From Blautia sp. An81 (GTDB lineage: Bacteria; Bacillota; Clostridia; Lachnospirales; Lachnospiraceae), in assembly GCF_002161285.1 (NCBI RefSeq), contig NZ_NFHH01000002.1:62001-126000 (forward strand): a DNA stretch of 64,000 nucleotides, written 5' to 3'. The notes under the pieces were generated by a model. It saw only the letters and a list, made by a program, of their open reading frames with translations. It did no database searches and had not been told where the DNA came from. Below are positions 36,076 through 44,061 of this stretch, piece after piece. Each line of letters opens with the position of its first letter. Within the stretch, counting starts at the first letter, position 1. Position numbers and translations under genes: made by a program.

Positions 36076-37065
36076 ATGCAGTTAGTTGAAAAAGTATTAG
36101 GACATGAAGAAGTGATCAAACATTTACAGAATGCTGCGGCTATGGACAAGGTTTCCCATTCCTATATTTTTGCAGGAGAAAAGGGAAGCGGCAAGAAGCT
36201 TCTGGCAAAATTGTTTGCCATGACATTGCAGTGCGAGAAACATGGGAAAGAGCCCTGTCTGCAGTGCAGTTCCTGTAAGAAAGCCATGAACCGGAATCAT
36301 CCGGATATTATTTATGTTACCCATGAGAAACCCAACTCTATCGGTATTGAGGATATCAGGGAACAGCTTATCGGAGATGTGGCCATCAAGCCATATACCG
36401 GTCCCTATAAGATTTACATTGTAGATGAAGCGGAAAAAATGACCGTCCAGGCTCAGAATGCTCTTTTGAAGACCATTGAGGAGCCGCCGGCTTATGCGGT
36501 AATCCTTCTGCTGGTAAATAACGGTGGTTCTCTGCTGCCTACTATTTCTTCCAGATGTGTGACCCTGAACTTTAAGCCGGTGAGAGATGAAGTTATAAAG
36601 AAATATCTTATGGAAGAACTTCATGTTCCCGACTATCAGGCAGAGGTCAGTGTGGCATTTGCCCAGGGAAATGTGGGAAAAGCAAAGCAGATTGCCACGG
36701 CAGAGGATTTTTCTCAGATGATGGAGGCTGCTCTCAGGATACTGAAAAGAAGCAAGGATATGGAAGTGTATGAGATGGTAGACGCCATTAAGGCTCTTTC
36801 GGAAGAAAAGCATACCATCTATGAGTATCTGGATCTGTTTCTCGTATGGTTCCGGGATGTGCTGATGTTCAAGGCTACACATGAGATAGACGGTCTGGTA
36901 TTCAGACAGGAGTATAAAGACATAAAAAATCGGGCGGACAAAAGTTCCTACGAGGGTCTGGAAAATATTATCAAGGCTATTGAGACTGCCAAGGTGCGGC
37001 TTCAGGCCAATGTTAATTTTGAACTGACCATGGAGCTTCTGTTCCTGACAATCAGGGAGAACTGA
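36076..37065 (+). CDS. holB: DNA polymerase III subunit delta'
   Basis: 329-residue clamp-loader ATPase subunit that loads the sliding clamp. Motifs: GHEEVIKHLQNA, SYIFAGEKGSGKK (Walker A region near 38), a four-cysteine zinc module CEKHGKEPCLQCSSCK, YIVDEAEKMTVQAQNALLKTIEEPP (Walker B) and SRCVTL (sensor region). ATG 36076 with AGGTGG upstream is preferred; ATG 36034 would add 14 residues but sits at the predicted transcription start. Followed by ricT after one base. Essential replication gene. Confidence 0.93.
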   Translation: MQLVEKVLGHEEVIKHLQNAAAMDKVSHSYIFAGEKGSGKKLLAKLFAMTLQCEKHGKEPCLQCSSCKKAMNRNHPDIIYVTHEKPNSIGIEDIREQLIGDVAIKPYTGPYKIYIVDEAEKMTVQAQNALLKTIEEPPAYAVILLLVNNGGSLLPTISSRCVTLNFKPVRDEVIKKYLMEELHVPDYQAEVSVAFAQGNVGKAKQIATAEDFSQMMEAALRILKRSKDMEVYEMVDAIKALSEEKHTIYEYLDLFLVWFRDVLMFKATHEIDGLVFRQEYKDIKNRADKSSYEGLENIIKAIETAKVRLQANVNFELTMELLFLTIREN

Positions 37066-37066
37066 C

Positions 37067-37951
37067 ATGATAAGAGTAATTGGAGTAAGATTTCGCAACG
37101 TAGGAAAAATCTATTATTTTTCACCTAAAGATCTGGATATTAAAGCCGGAGACCACGTAATCGTAGAGACTGCCAGAGGAGTAGAGTATGGCAACGTGGT
37201 GCTGGCCCCAAGAGATGTAAAGGAAGAAAAGGTTGTTCAGCCTTTAAAGGATGTTATCCGTATTGCCAATGCTCAGGATGACAAGAAAGAAGAGACAAAT
37301 CGGAAGAAGGAAAGAGAAGCCTATAAGATCTGTCAGAAAAAAATCCGGGAACATAACCTGGAAATGAAACTTATTGATGTGGAGTATACCTTTGATAATA
37401 ATAAGATCCTCTTTTATTTTACTGCAGATGGAAGGATTGACTTCAGGGAGCTGGTGAAGGACCTGGCGGCAGTTTTCAAGACCAGGATAGAACTTCGTCA
37501 GATCGGTGTCAGAGATGAGACCAAGATTCTGGGAGGTATCGGAATCTGCGGCAGAGAATTATGCTGTCATACCTTCCTTTCAGAGTTTGCCCCTGTTTCC
37601 ATAAAAATGGCAAAGGAGCAGAATCTGTCACTGAATCCTTCTAAAATATCCGGAGTCTGCGGACGGCTGATGTGCTGTCTGAAAAATGAGGAAGAAAACT
37701 ATGAAGAACTGAACCGGAAACTTCCCAACACAGGAGACAAGGTAACTACCCCGGAAGGACTGAAAGGGGAAGTGCAGAGTGTCAATGTCCTCCGCCAGCT
37801 GGTGAAAGTAGTGGTGGATGTGGAAGACGAGAAGGAAGTGAGAGAGTATCAGGCCTCAGAGCTGAAATTTAAATCCAGACAGAAAAAAGATAAGATTAAG
37901 ATCAGCCCTGAAGAGATGAAAGCTTTAAAAGAACTGGAAAAGGATAAATAG
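37067..37951 (+). CDS. ricT: PSP1-domain protein RicT/YaaT
   Basis: 294-residue member of the Y-complex (RicA-RicF-RicT), which in Bacillus promotes mRNA maturation by RNase Y and affects sporulation and competence. The PSP1 core starts with IGVRFRNVGKIYYF, and the iron-sulfur cysteines are visible in GICGRELCCHTF and GVCGRLMCCLKNEE. The C-terminus is rich in Lys and Glu. Its ATG follows the holB stop by one base, the same order as in Bacillus (holB-yaaT), so a tight operon is clear. Confidence 0.93.
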   Translation: MIRVIGVRFRNVGKIYYFSPKDLDIKAGDHVIVETARGVEYGNVVLAPRDVKEEKVVQPLKDVIRIANAQDDKKEETNRKKEREAYKICQKKIREHNLEMKLIDVEYTFDNNKILFYFTADGRIDFRELVKDLAAVFKTRIELRQIGVRDETKILGGIGICGRELCCHTFLSEFAPVSIKMAKEQNLSLNPSKISGVCGRLMCCLKNEEENYEELNRKLPNTGDKVTTPEGLKGEVQSVNVLRQLVKVVVDVEDEKEVREYQASELKFKSRQKKDKIKISPEEMKALKELEKDK

Positions 37952-37970
37952 GAGAAAGGATCATCCATTC

Positions 37971-38723
37971 ATGGAAGAGAACAGACTGATCAGAGAAGAT
38001 GAGAGGCTGGATGACCTCCAGAACGGATACATGCTGATACAGAACCCTTCGCAGTTTTGTTTTGGCATCGACGCAGTGCTTCTTTCCTGGTATGCCCAGG
38101 TTAGACCGGGAGAGAAGGCGCTGGATATGGGGACGGGCACAGGAATCGTCCCTATTTTATTAAAAGCCCGGTACCCCCAGGGAAAATATACAGGACTGGA
38201 GATACAGGAAGAAAGCGCTGAAATGGCCAGAAGAAGTGTGGCTTACAATCACCTGGAGGAAGACATATCCATTACACTGGGAGATATTAAAGAGGCTTCA
38301 CAGATATACGGAAACTCTTCTTTTGATGTAGTGGTCACCAATCCTCCCTATATGATCGGCAGCCACGGACTTACGGGAGAAAATCAGGCAAAGACCATTG
38401 CCCGCCATGAGACATTATGTACTTTGGAGGACATTCTGGAGCAGGGAGCAAAAGTCCTGCGGCCCAGGGGCAGATTCTATATGGTACACCGGCCTTTCCG
38501 GCTGGCAGAGATCCTGTCGGCTATGGTCCGTTATAAGATAGAGCCAAAAAGAATGCGGCTGGTATATCCCTATGTGGATAAAGAACCTAATCTGGTGCTG
38601 ATCGAGGGGATGAGAGGGGGGCGTTCCAGAATGACTGTGGAAAAGCCTCTTATCGTCTATGAGGCTCCTGGTGTATACGCCAGGGAGGTTCTGGACATTT
38701 ACGGACAGGAGTGGAAAAAATGA
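37971..38723 (+). CDS. trmN6: tRNA1(Val) adenine-N6 methyltransferase (TrmN6/YabB)
   Basis: 250-residue SAM-dependent methyltransferase. The SAM-binding motif I is ALDMGTGTGIVPILL (near 45) and the N6-adenine signature NPPY is at about 120 (VVTNPPYMIGSHG). The opening FCFGIDAVLLSWYA is typical of the YabB/YfiC family, which methylates A37 of tRNA-Val or a related base. GGAGAAAGG precedes ATG 37971. It overlaps the start of rsmI by 4 bp, matching the Bacillus order yabB ... yabC. Confidence 0.9.
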   Translation: MEENRLIREDERLDDLQNGYMLIQNPSQFCFGIDAVLLSWYAQVRPGEKALDMGTGTGIVPILLKARYPQGKYTGLEIQEESAEMARRSVAYNHLEEDISITLGDIKEASQIYGNSSFDVVVTNPPYMIGSHGLTGENQAKTIARHETLCTLEDILEQGAKVLRPRGRFYMVHRPFRLAEILSAMVRYKIEPKRMRLVYPYVDKEPNLVLIEGMRGGRSRMTVEKPLIVYEAPGVYAREVLDIYGQEWKK

Positions 38724-39565
38724 AGGGACAGCTATACTTATGTGCAACGCCTATTGGAAATCTGGAAGACATTACTTTCCGGGTTCTGCGTATATTAAAA
38801 GAAGCGGATCTGATCGCGGCGGAGGACACCAGGAACAGCAGGAAGCTTCTGAATCATTTTGAGATAAAGACACCCATGACCAGTTATCATGAATATAACA
38901 AATACGATAAAGGCAGATGGCTGGTAAGTCAGATGGAAGAGGGAAAGCAGGTAGCCCTTATTACAGATGCCGGGACGCCGGGGATTTCAGACCCGGGAGA
39001 GGAACTGGTGGCCATGTGCTGGGAGGCGGGAATCCAGGTTACTTCTGTACCGGGACCGGCGGCCTGTATCACGGCTCTTACCATGTCGGGTCTGCCTGCC
39101 AGACGGTTTTCCTTTGAGGCCTTTCTGCCTCAGGATAAGAAAGAACGTCAGGAAATCCTGGAAGAAATGAAGAGAGATACCAGGACTCTGGTGCTCTATG
39201 AAGCCCCTCACCGGCTGGTGAAAACCTTAGAGGAACTTTTCCATGAACTGGGAGACAGAGATGTTGCTGTGTGCAGAGAGCTGACCAAAAAACACGAGAC
39301 AGTCTTTAAGGGAAAACTGGAAGAGGCATGGAAATGGTATCAGGACAATCCTCCAAAGGGAGAATGCGTACTGGTGCTGGAGGGAAAATCCAGAGAGGAA
39401 ATAAGAGAAGAAGAGAGAAGGAAATGGGAAGACATGTCTGTGGCAGAGCACATGGAGCTGTATCTGAGCCGGGGCATGGAGAAGAAGGAGGCTATGAAGC
39501 AGGTGGCAAAAGACAGAGGCGTGAGCAAACGTGATATTTATCAGAGTCTGCTTCAGGAATCCTGA
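38720..39565 (+). CDS. rsmI: 16S rRNA (cytidine(1402)-2'-O)-methyltransferase
   Basis: 281-residue SAM-dependent tetrapyrrole-methylase-fold enzyme that 2'-O-methylates C1402 in the ribosomal P site. Signatures: LYLCATPIGNLEDITFRVL at the start, EDTRNSRKLLNHF, and ITDAGTPGISDPGEELV with SVPGPAA. I chose ATG 38720 (AGGAG upstream) over GTG 38711. The C-terminal basic helix (KKEAMKQVAKDRGVSKRDIY) is common in Firmicute RsmI. It overlaps trmN6 and is followed after 31 bp by capA. Confidence 0.93.
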   Translation: MKGQLYLCATPIGNLEDITFRVLRILKEADLIAAEDTRNSRKLLNHFEIKTPMTSYHEYNKYDKGRWLVSQMEEGKQVALITDAGTPGISDPGEELVAMCWEAGIQVTSVPGPAACITALTMSGLPARRFSFEAFLPQDKKERQEILEEMKRDTRTLVLYEAPHRLVKTLEELFHELGDRDVAVCRELTKKHETVFKGKLEEAWKWYQDNPPKGECVLVLEGKSREEIREEERRKWEDMSVAEHMELYLSRGMEKKEAMKQVAKDRGVSKRDIYQSLLQES

Positions 39566-39596
39566 ATCTGGCGTAAGCAAGTACGGGAGATAAACT

Positions 39597-40844
39597 ATGG
39601 AGGAGAACAGAAAGAAAAGACAGAGGGAACGAGAGAGAAAAATGGAAATGCGGCGCCGTCAGGTCCGCAGGCAGAAAATGATCCTGGGAGGGGCTGCAGG
39701 AGGAGCGCTTCTTCTTTTGATACTGGTGCTGGCAATACGGGCAATGGCTGCAGGGGCGGAGCGGCAGCAGGAAGAAGAGAAACAGAAACAACAGGCCCAG
39801 GAAGTCCAGGAAAAAGAGCCGGAGAAGGTCAGTCTTACCATCAGCGCTGCAGGAGACTGTACTTTGGGAACAGATGAGAACTTTTACTATGCCACCAGTC
39901 TTCCGGCAAAATATGAGGCAGTGCAGGATCCGGGATATTTTTTCCAGAAGGTGCTTCCTGTATTTTCTCAGGATGATCTGACAATCGTGAACATGGAAGG
40001 TATTCTCACCGCAGAGGAACTCCAGAGGGAGATTAAGCAGTTTGCTTTTAAAGGGGATCCGGAATATGTGCAGATCCTTACAGAAGGTTCTGTGGAAGCG
40101 GCCAATCTGGCAAATAATCACAGCCGTGACTATGGAGAGCAGAGTTATACCGACACCATAGAGATTATGGAGAATGCCGGCATCCCTACCTTCGGTTATG
40201 ACAGAACAGCTCTTTTGGATGTAAAAGGTGTTAAAGTAGGCCTTGTGGGAACATATGAGCTGGCGGACCATATGGGATGCGAGGAAGAGATGATCCAAAA
40301 TATCGAGAGTCTGAAGGAACAGGGGGCTCAGCTCATCATCGCCTCTTTCCACTGGGGAATCGAGCGCACCAACGTCCCCAATGAGATTCAGGTGGATCTG
40401 GCTCATTCAGCTATAGACCACGGCGCAGACCTGGTCCTGGGACATCATCCTCATGTACTTCAGGGAATCGAGACATATAAAGGAAAGAACATTGTCTATA
40501 GTCTGGGCAATTTCTGTTTCGGAGGAAATTCCGGGCCAAATGATATGGATGCTATGATCTTTCAGCAGACTTTTACCCTGGAGGATGGAGAACTGGTGGG
40601 GGATAATGTAACCAATATCACTCCAGTAAAGATTTCCGGCTCCTGGGCTCAGGGAGTCAATGATTACCAGCCCACGCCTGTGGAAGGAGATACCGGGGAA
40701 GGGATTATTTCCCGGATAGAGGAGTATTCCCAAAGTCTGGCAGATCAGTATGGCACAGAACCGGCGGTAATCAACTCTTCTCTGGACAGTGACAAGGAGG
40801 AGAGCCAGTCGGGAACTGTGACGGGGACTGCCGTAGAGGGGTAA
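39597..40844 (+). CDS. CapA-family protein (metallophosphatase-like fold)
   Basis: 415-residue membrane-anchored protein. A very basic N-terminus (residues 1-25) precedes one TM segment (about 26-50, LGGAAGGALLLLILVLAIRAMA region) and a coiled, Gln/Glu-rich linker. The extracellular domain has the CapA hallmarks AAGDCTLGTDENF, NMEGILT, NLANNHSRDYG, FHWGIE and LGHHPHVLQG, with the metal-binding Asp, Asn and His residues. CapA/PgsA proteins act in polyglutamate capsule synthesis or wall metabolism; no other pgs genes are here, so a different wall role is likely. The acidic/Thr-rich tail is low-complexity. Confidence 0.88.
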   Translation: MEENRKKRQRERERKMEMRRRQVRRQKMILGGAAGGALLLLILVLAIRAMAAGAERQQEEEKQKQQAQEVQEKEPEKVSLTISAAGDCTLGTDENFYYATSLPAKYEAVQDPGYFFQKVLPVFSQDDLTIVNMEGILTAEELQREIKQFAFKGDPEYVQILTEGSVEAANLANNHSRDYGEQSYTDTIEIMENAGIPTFGYDRTALLDVKGVKVGLVGTYELADHMGCEEEMIQNIESLKEQGAQLIIASFHWGIERTNVPNEIQVDLAHSAIDHGADLVLGHHPHVLQGIETYKGKNIVYSLGNFCFGGNSGPNDMDAMIFQQTFTLEDGELVGDNVTNITPVKISGSWAQGVNDYQPTPVEGDTGEGIISRIEEYSQSLADQYGTEPAVINSSLDSDKEESQSGTVTGTAVEG

Positions 40845-40885
40845 AAGGTTTTCAGTAGAATTGTTTATGGAAAAGAGGCGTAAAT

Positions 40886-41578
40886 ATGTCAATCAAAGAC
40901 GGCAAAGACTATCTTTATTTGATTTGGAAATCAGAGAAGTCCAGAAAACAGTATATTGTAGGGCAATTAATCAAAAATGGACAGTATGAATTTCAGTATT
41001 ATTCAGATGTGGAGACTGCGATAAATGACGGATTTATGCCTTTGTTATGTTTTCAGGATTTGAATAAAGTATATAAGAGTGATAAACTTTTTCCGATTTT
41101 TGCAAGCCGACTGCCAGACAGAAAGAGAAAGGATATTAAAAAAATTTTAGACAAATATGATTTGGAAGAATACGACGAATATATATTGCTAAAAAGAAGC
41201 GGGGCCCGGTTACCTATTGACAGTCTAGAATTTATTGACCCAATCTTGGATACTGACCAAGCTGTAAAGCATATTTTTTATGTGGCAGGAGTTCGGCATT
41301 ATTTGGAGTGCAGTGGTAAAAATTGCGAAAAAGCGACAGAAATCACTAGAGGAGACCAAGTATATCTAAAACAGGAAAAAGACAATGCGTATGACAACAA
41401 CGCAGTGCAAATGCTGAGCGAGGACGGAAAAGTTTTCGGCTATGTTCCAAGATACTATAGTGCGGGAGTAAGTGCATTGCTGGAAAAGGGAAGAAATATT
41501 GTATGCCATATTTATAATGTGGATCAGAATAAGAACTGTAATGAATGCATAAAAGCAATTATGGAGGTTAAGAAATAA
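40886..41578 (+). CDS. HIRAN-domain protein
   Basis: 230-residue protein. Residues about 1-120 resemble the N-terminal region of HipA/HIRAN-type proteins (DYLYLIWKSEKSRKQYIVGQL, FQDLNKVYKSDKLFPIFASRLPD); residues about 125-215 form a HIRAN domain (FYVAGVRHYLE, VYLKQEKDNAYDNNAVQML, VFGYVPRYYS). HIRAN domains bind DNA ends in eukaryotic and phage-linked proteins. Base composition is more AT-rich than that of flanking genes, suggesting acquisition. It stands alone between capA and spmA, with AAAGAGGCG before ATG 40886. Function unknown. Confidence 0.75.
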   Translation: MSIKDGKDYLYLIWKSEKSRKQYIVGQLIKNGQYEFQYYSDVETAINDGFMPLLCFQDLNKVYKSDKLFPIFASRLPDRKRKDIKKILDKYDLEEYDEYILLKRSGARLPIDSLEFIDPILDTDQAVKHIFYVAGVRHYLECSGKNCEKATEITRGDQVYLKQEKDNAYDNNAVQMLSEDGKVFGYVPRYYSAGVSALLEKGRNIVCHIYNVDQNKNCNECIKAIMEVKK

Positions 41579-41643
41579 AATAGTATTAAATAATATCAGA
41601 AAATCCCTCATATAGTTAATTAAGAAAAGTTTAGGAGTTCCCT

Positions 41644-42261
41644 ATGCTGAATTATCTCTGGGGCGGTATGCTTCTGGTGGGAATCATATACGGGGGAATT
41701 ACCGGAAACATGAATGAAGTAACGGAGGCTGCCCTTTCCTCTGCGGAAGAGGCAGTGTCTCTTTGCATTACCATGGCGGGAATCGTGGCCATGTGGGTGG
41801 GGCTGATGGAGATTGCCAGGGCTTCTGGCCTGGTGGATCGGCTTACTAATGCAATGAGGCCGCTGCTTCATTTTTTATTTCCCCGGATACCGGAAGCACA
41901 CAGATCTTTGGAATACATATCTGCAAATATGATCGCCAATTTTCTTGGCCTTGGCTGGGCGGCCACACCTTTTGGGCTGAAGGCTATGGAAGAACTGGAA
42001 AAACTGGAAGATGACAGAAGAGCAGGCAAAGCGCCGGGAAAGGCCAGAGGAAAAGGAATTGCAGGAAATGAAATGTGCACCTTCCTCATCATTAATATTT
42101 CTTCTATACAGCTGATACCTGTAAATATCATTGCCTACCGAAGCCAGTACGGCAGTGTAAATCCTACGGCAATCGTAGGGCCGGCGATTGCGGCCACGGC
42201 GGTGAGTACAGGGGTGGCGGTGATATTCTGCCGGCTGATGGACCGGGGGCTGAGAGCGTGA
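41644..42261 (+). CDS. spmA: Spore maturation protein A
   Basis: 205-residue membrane protein of the nucleoside-recognition/SpmA family, with about five hydrophobic segments; in Bacillus SpmA and SpmB help spore-core dehydration. Motifs include VAMWVGLMEIARASGL and the SANMIANFLGLGWAATPFGL segment. TTTAGGAG precedes ATG 41644. spmB normally follows directly, but here a scar with a deleted DUF1016 gene and a copied 65-bp piece of spmA follows, so spmB is missing from this locus. SpmA may be stand-alone, or spmB may be elsewhere. Confidence 0.85.
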   Translation: MLNYLWGGMLLVGIIYGGITGNMNEVTEAALSSAEEAVSLCITMAGIVAMWVGLMEIARASGLVDRLTNAMRPLLHFLFPRIPEAHRSLEYISANMIANFLGLGWAATPFGLKAMEELEKLEDDRRAGKAPGKARGKGIAGNEMCTFLIINISSIQLIPVNIIAYRSQYGSVNPTAIVGPAIAATAVSTGVAVIFCRLMDRGLRA

Positions 42262-42441
42262 GAACGCTCCGCTTTTCTGGTGTTCTTACTATGTTGTTGA
42301 CATCATAAAAAGTCAATAATAAAATGAAAACAGGAATTTTTGATTATGGAGAGGTACATTCTATATAGGTATTTGGCTACTTATAATTCGCAACGGTATA
42401 ATAAAATTTTAACTTAAAAGAGTGTAAAAAGTGGAAGTGAA

Positions 42442-42468
42442 TTGGTCAGACACCTTCTGACCAATTAT
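42442..42468 (+). terminator. Short hairpin in the spmA-lacI scar
   Basis: TTGGTCAGA and TCTGACCAA form a 9-bp stem with a 5-nt loop, followed by TTATTAA. It may end spmA transcription. The interval 42262-42441 is AT-rich with no gene that I can support. Confidence 0.5.
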
Positions 42469-42479
42469 TAAATAGGCCT

Positions 42480-42618
42480 TTCGATGATATGGCGCATTCA
42501 AAAACAGCCGTTAATTTATCTATGGTATACGCCTATTATGAAATTGGCTGCAGAATTTATGAAGAAGAACAGCAAGTATCAAACAGTTCTGCCGAGCAAA
42601 GAAGAGTTGAAAAGAGTT
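42480..42618 (+). pseudogene. Internally deleted DUF1016/YhcG-like nuclease gene
   Basis: One frame reads FDDMAHSKTAVNLSMVYAYY and continues EIGCRIYEEEQQ, which resembles the N-terminal helical domain of DUF1016 (YhcG) proteins. Beginning about 42568 in another frame, SKYQTVLPSKEELKRV resembles the extreme C-terminus of the same family. The middle, including the PDDEXK nuclease domain, is missing, so one out-of-frame deletion probably joined both ends. No start codon with ribosome site is visible. Confidence 0.6.
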
Positions 42619-42619
42619 A

Positions 42620-42684
42620 AAGGCTATGGAAAAACTGGAAGATGACAGAAGAGCAGGCAAAGTGCTGGGAAAGGCCAGAGGAAA
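42620..42684 (+). repeat. Duplicated 65-bp piece of spmA
   Basis: Bases 42620-42684 repeat the spmA segment 41980-42053 (AAGGCTATGGA, GATGACAGAAGAGCAGGCAAA, GGGAAAGGCCAGAGGAAA) with two substitutions and a 9-bp loss at an internal GAACTGGAA repeat. It encodes the polar loop of SpmA, out of context. It is either a tandem-duplication remnant or a deletion footprint. Confidence 0.85.
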
Positions 42685-42691
42685 GGAGCCG

Positions 42692-43729
42692 CTACAGCGG
42701 CCCCTCTGTGGTTTCCCTTCGGAATAGGATAGGAGTGATAACTTTATGGACCGGTTCCTTCAGAGGAGCCGGTTTTCTTTTTTTTCGTTCATTCATCTGG
42801 TCTACAAGGAGGCTCACTGCCTCCAGAGCAATTTTGTCGATCTGCTGGCCCACGGTACTGATGGGAACCACAGCTTCTCTGGAAATGGGAGAGTTGTCAA
42901 AGCCCACAATGAGATAATCTTCAGGCATACGGCCATATTTACGGATCAGCAGGTTTACCAGCACATTTGCCAGAGTATCGTTGGACATAAAAATCCCTTT
43001 TTTCTGTTTAGGATATTTCTGTTCCAGTTCTGTCAGGACTTCCCGGAGAACTTTTTCTATCTCTTCATAGGCAGCTCCAAAATCTTTATAGATTACCTGA
43101 TGCTCCAGACCCTTTTCCTTACATAGATCCAGGAATCCCTGAATTCGTCCATAGGAGGGAATTTCCTGGGCCGTGGGAGCAGTGATATGGAAAAGGACAT
43201 CGCACTGATGCTTAGCCAGAAGGCTTGCGGCCTGTATACCTCCCATATAATTGTCTGTGTTGACACTGGACACATATTTATCTTCTCTTTCTATGGTCAC
43301 AATGGGAATCTGAAGATCTGCAAGCTCCTTGGAGGGAATGGTAAAGCTTAAGATAATCAGTCCTTCAATTTTGTAAGCCATCAGCTCCTGGATATACTGC
43401 CGCTCTGTCTCTTCCCGCTCATTTCCGATAAAAACGAGAAACTTGTACCCGAATTTTTCATAGGTCAGCAGGATTTTATTCAGCATTTCTGAATGGAAGT
43501 GATTGTGAAGTCCAGGGATGATAATACCGATAAACTCCGTTTTTCCGTTAGCCAGGATCCGGGCCACCTTATTTTCTTTATAGTTTAAGTCCTCCAGAGC
43601 TTTGGCGATGATCTCCTGATTTTTCAGGGTGAGAGAGTCCGGATGGTTGAAATAGCGGGAGATGGTGGTCTTTGAAAAATTTGTATACTTTGCAATATCG
43701 TCAAAAGTTATATTTTTTTTCTCGCTCAT
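42692..43729 (-). CDS. LacI-family repressor of the GH32/ABC operon
   Basis: 345-residue regulator: LacI HTH at residues 7-30 (ITFDDIAKYTNFSKTTISRYFN), then a sugar-binding domain with IGIIIPGLHNHF and the ending typical of ScrR/RbsR relatives. It is divergent from the ABC importer/GH32 operon at 44062, and twin palindromic operators lie on both sides of the intergenic space, so it should repress both itself and the operon, released by a fructoside or its phosphate. ATG 43729 is preceded by GGAGATATT. Its 3' end overlaps an antisense terminator-like hairpin. Confidence 0.92.
   Translation of the reverse strand: MSEKKNITFDDIAKYTNFSKTTISRYFNHPDSLTLKNQEIIAKALEDLNYKENKVARILANGKTEFIGIIIPGLHNHFHSEMLNKILLTYEKFGYKFLVFIGNEREETERQYIQELMAYKIEGLIILSFTIPSKELADLQIPIVTIEREDKYVSSVNTDNYMGGIQAASLLAKHQCDVLFHITAPTAQEIPSYGRIQGFLDLCKEKGLEHQVIYKDFGAAYEEIEKVLREVLTELEQKYPKQKKGIFMSNDTLANVLVNLLIRKYGRMPEDYLIVGFDNSPISREAVVPISTVGQQIDKIALEAVSLLVDQMNERKKRKPAPLKEPVHKVITPILFRRETTEGPL
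42750..42785 (+). terminator. Plus-strand terminator within the 3' part of lacI
   Basis: ACCGGTTCC (42750-42758) pairs with GGAGCCGGT (42765-42773), followed by TTTCTTTTTTTT. It would stop plus-strand transcripts coming from the spmA side. On the minus strand the same bases encode a Lys/Arg/Pro-rich stretch of LacI. Confidence 0.7.
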
Positions 43730-43861
43730 AATATCTCCATTAAAATATTCGGCTGCTGCCCAGGCTGGCCTGCTTTTCCATGAAATACAGGCTCTGCCAG
43801 GGGCGGTGCCAGTGTTTTCTTTAAGAAACAGTATAGCAGAAAACTATGAGAGTAACAAGAA

Positions 43862-43885
43862 GTAATCGGTTACGTAACCGGTTAT
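43862..43885. promoter_or_regulatory. Tandem LacI-type operators, lacI side
   Basis: GTAATCGGTTAC and GTAACCGGTTAT are two abutting 12-bp near-perfect palindromes. They match the pair at 43989-44012. Confidence 0.8.
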
Positions 43886-43948
43886 GTTCAACATAGATAA
43901 AACGAGACTGATGAAATTGTGTACTATTTACAAAGTTCTAAAATGGCC

Positions 43949-43977
43949 TTGACGCTGTATTGTGCAGGTGTTAAGAT
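43949..43977 (+). promoter_or_regulatory. Sigma-A promoter of the ABC/GH32 operon
   Basis: TTGACG (43949-43954), 17-nt spacer, TAAGAT (43972-43977). The downstream operator pair overlaps the expected transcription start, so bound repressor would block initiation. Confidence 0.8.
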
Positions 43978-43988
43978 ATGAGCATAAA

Positions 43989-44012
43989 GTAACCGGTTAC
44001 TTAACCGGTTAC
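43989..44012. promoter_or_regulatory. Tandem LacI-type operators, operon side
   Basis: GTAACCGGTTAC (a perfect 12-bp palindrome) abuts TTAACCGGTTAC. Their centre is 127 bp (about 12 helical turns) from the centre of the pair at 43862, favourable for looping. Confidence 0.85.
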
Positions 44013-44061
44013 AAAAAGAAACCTGAACGAAGGGTAAACAAAGAAATTGGAGGGAAAGGCT

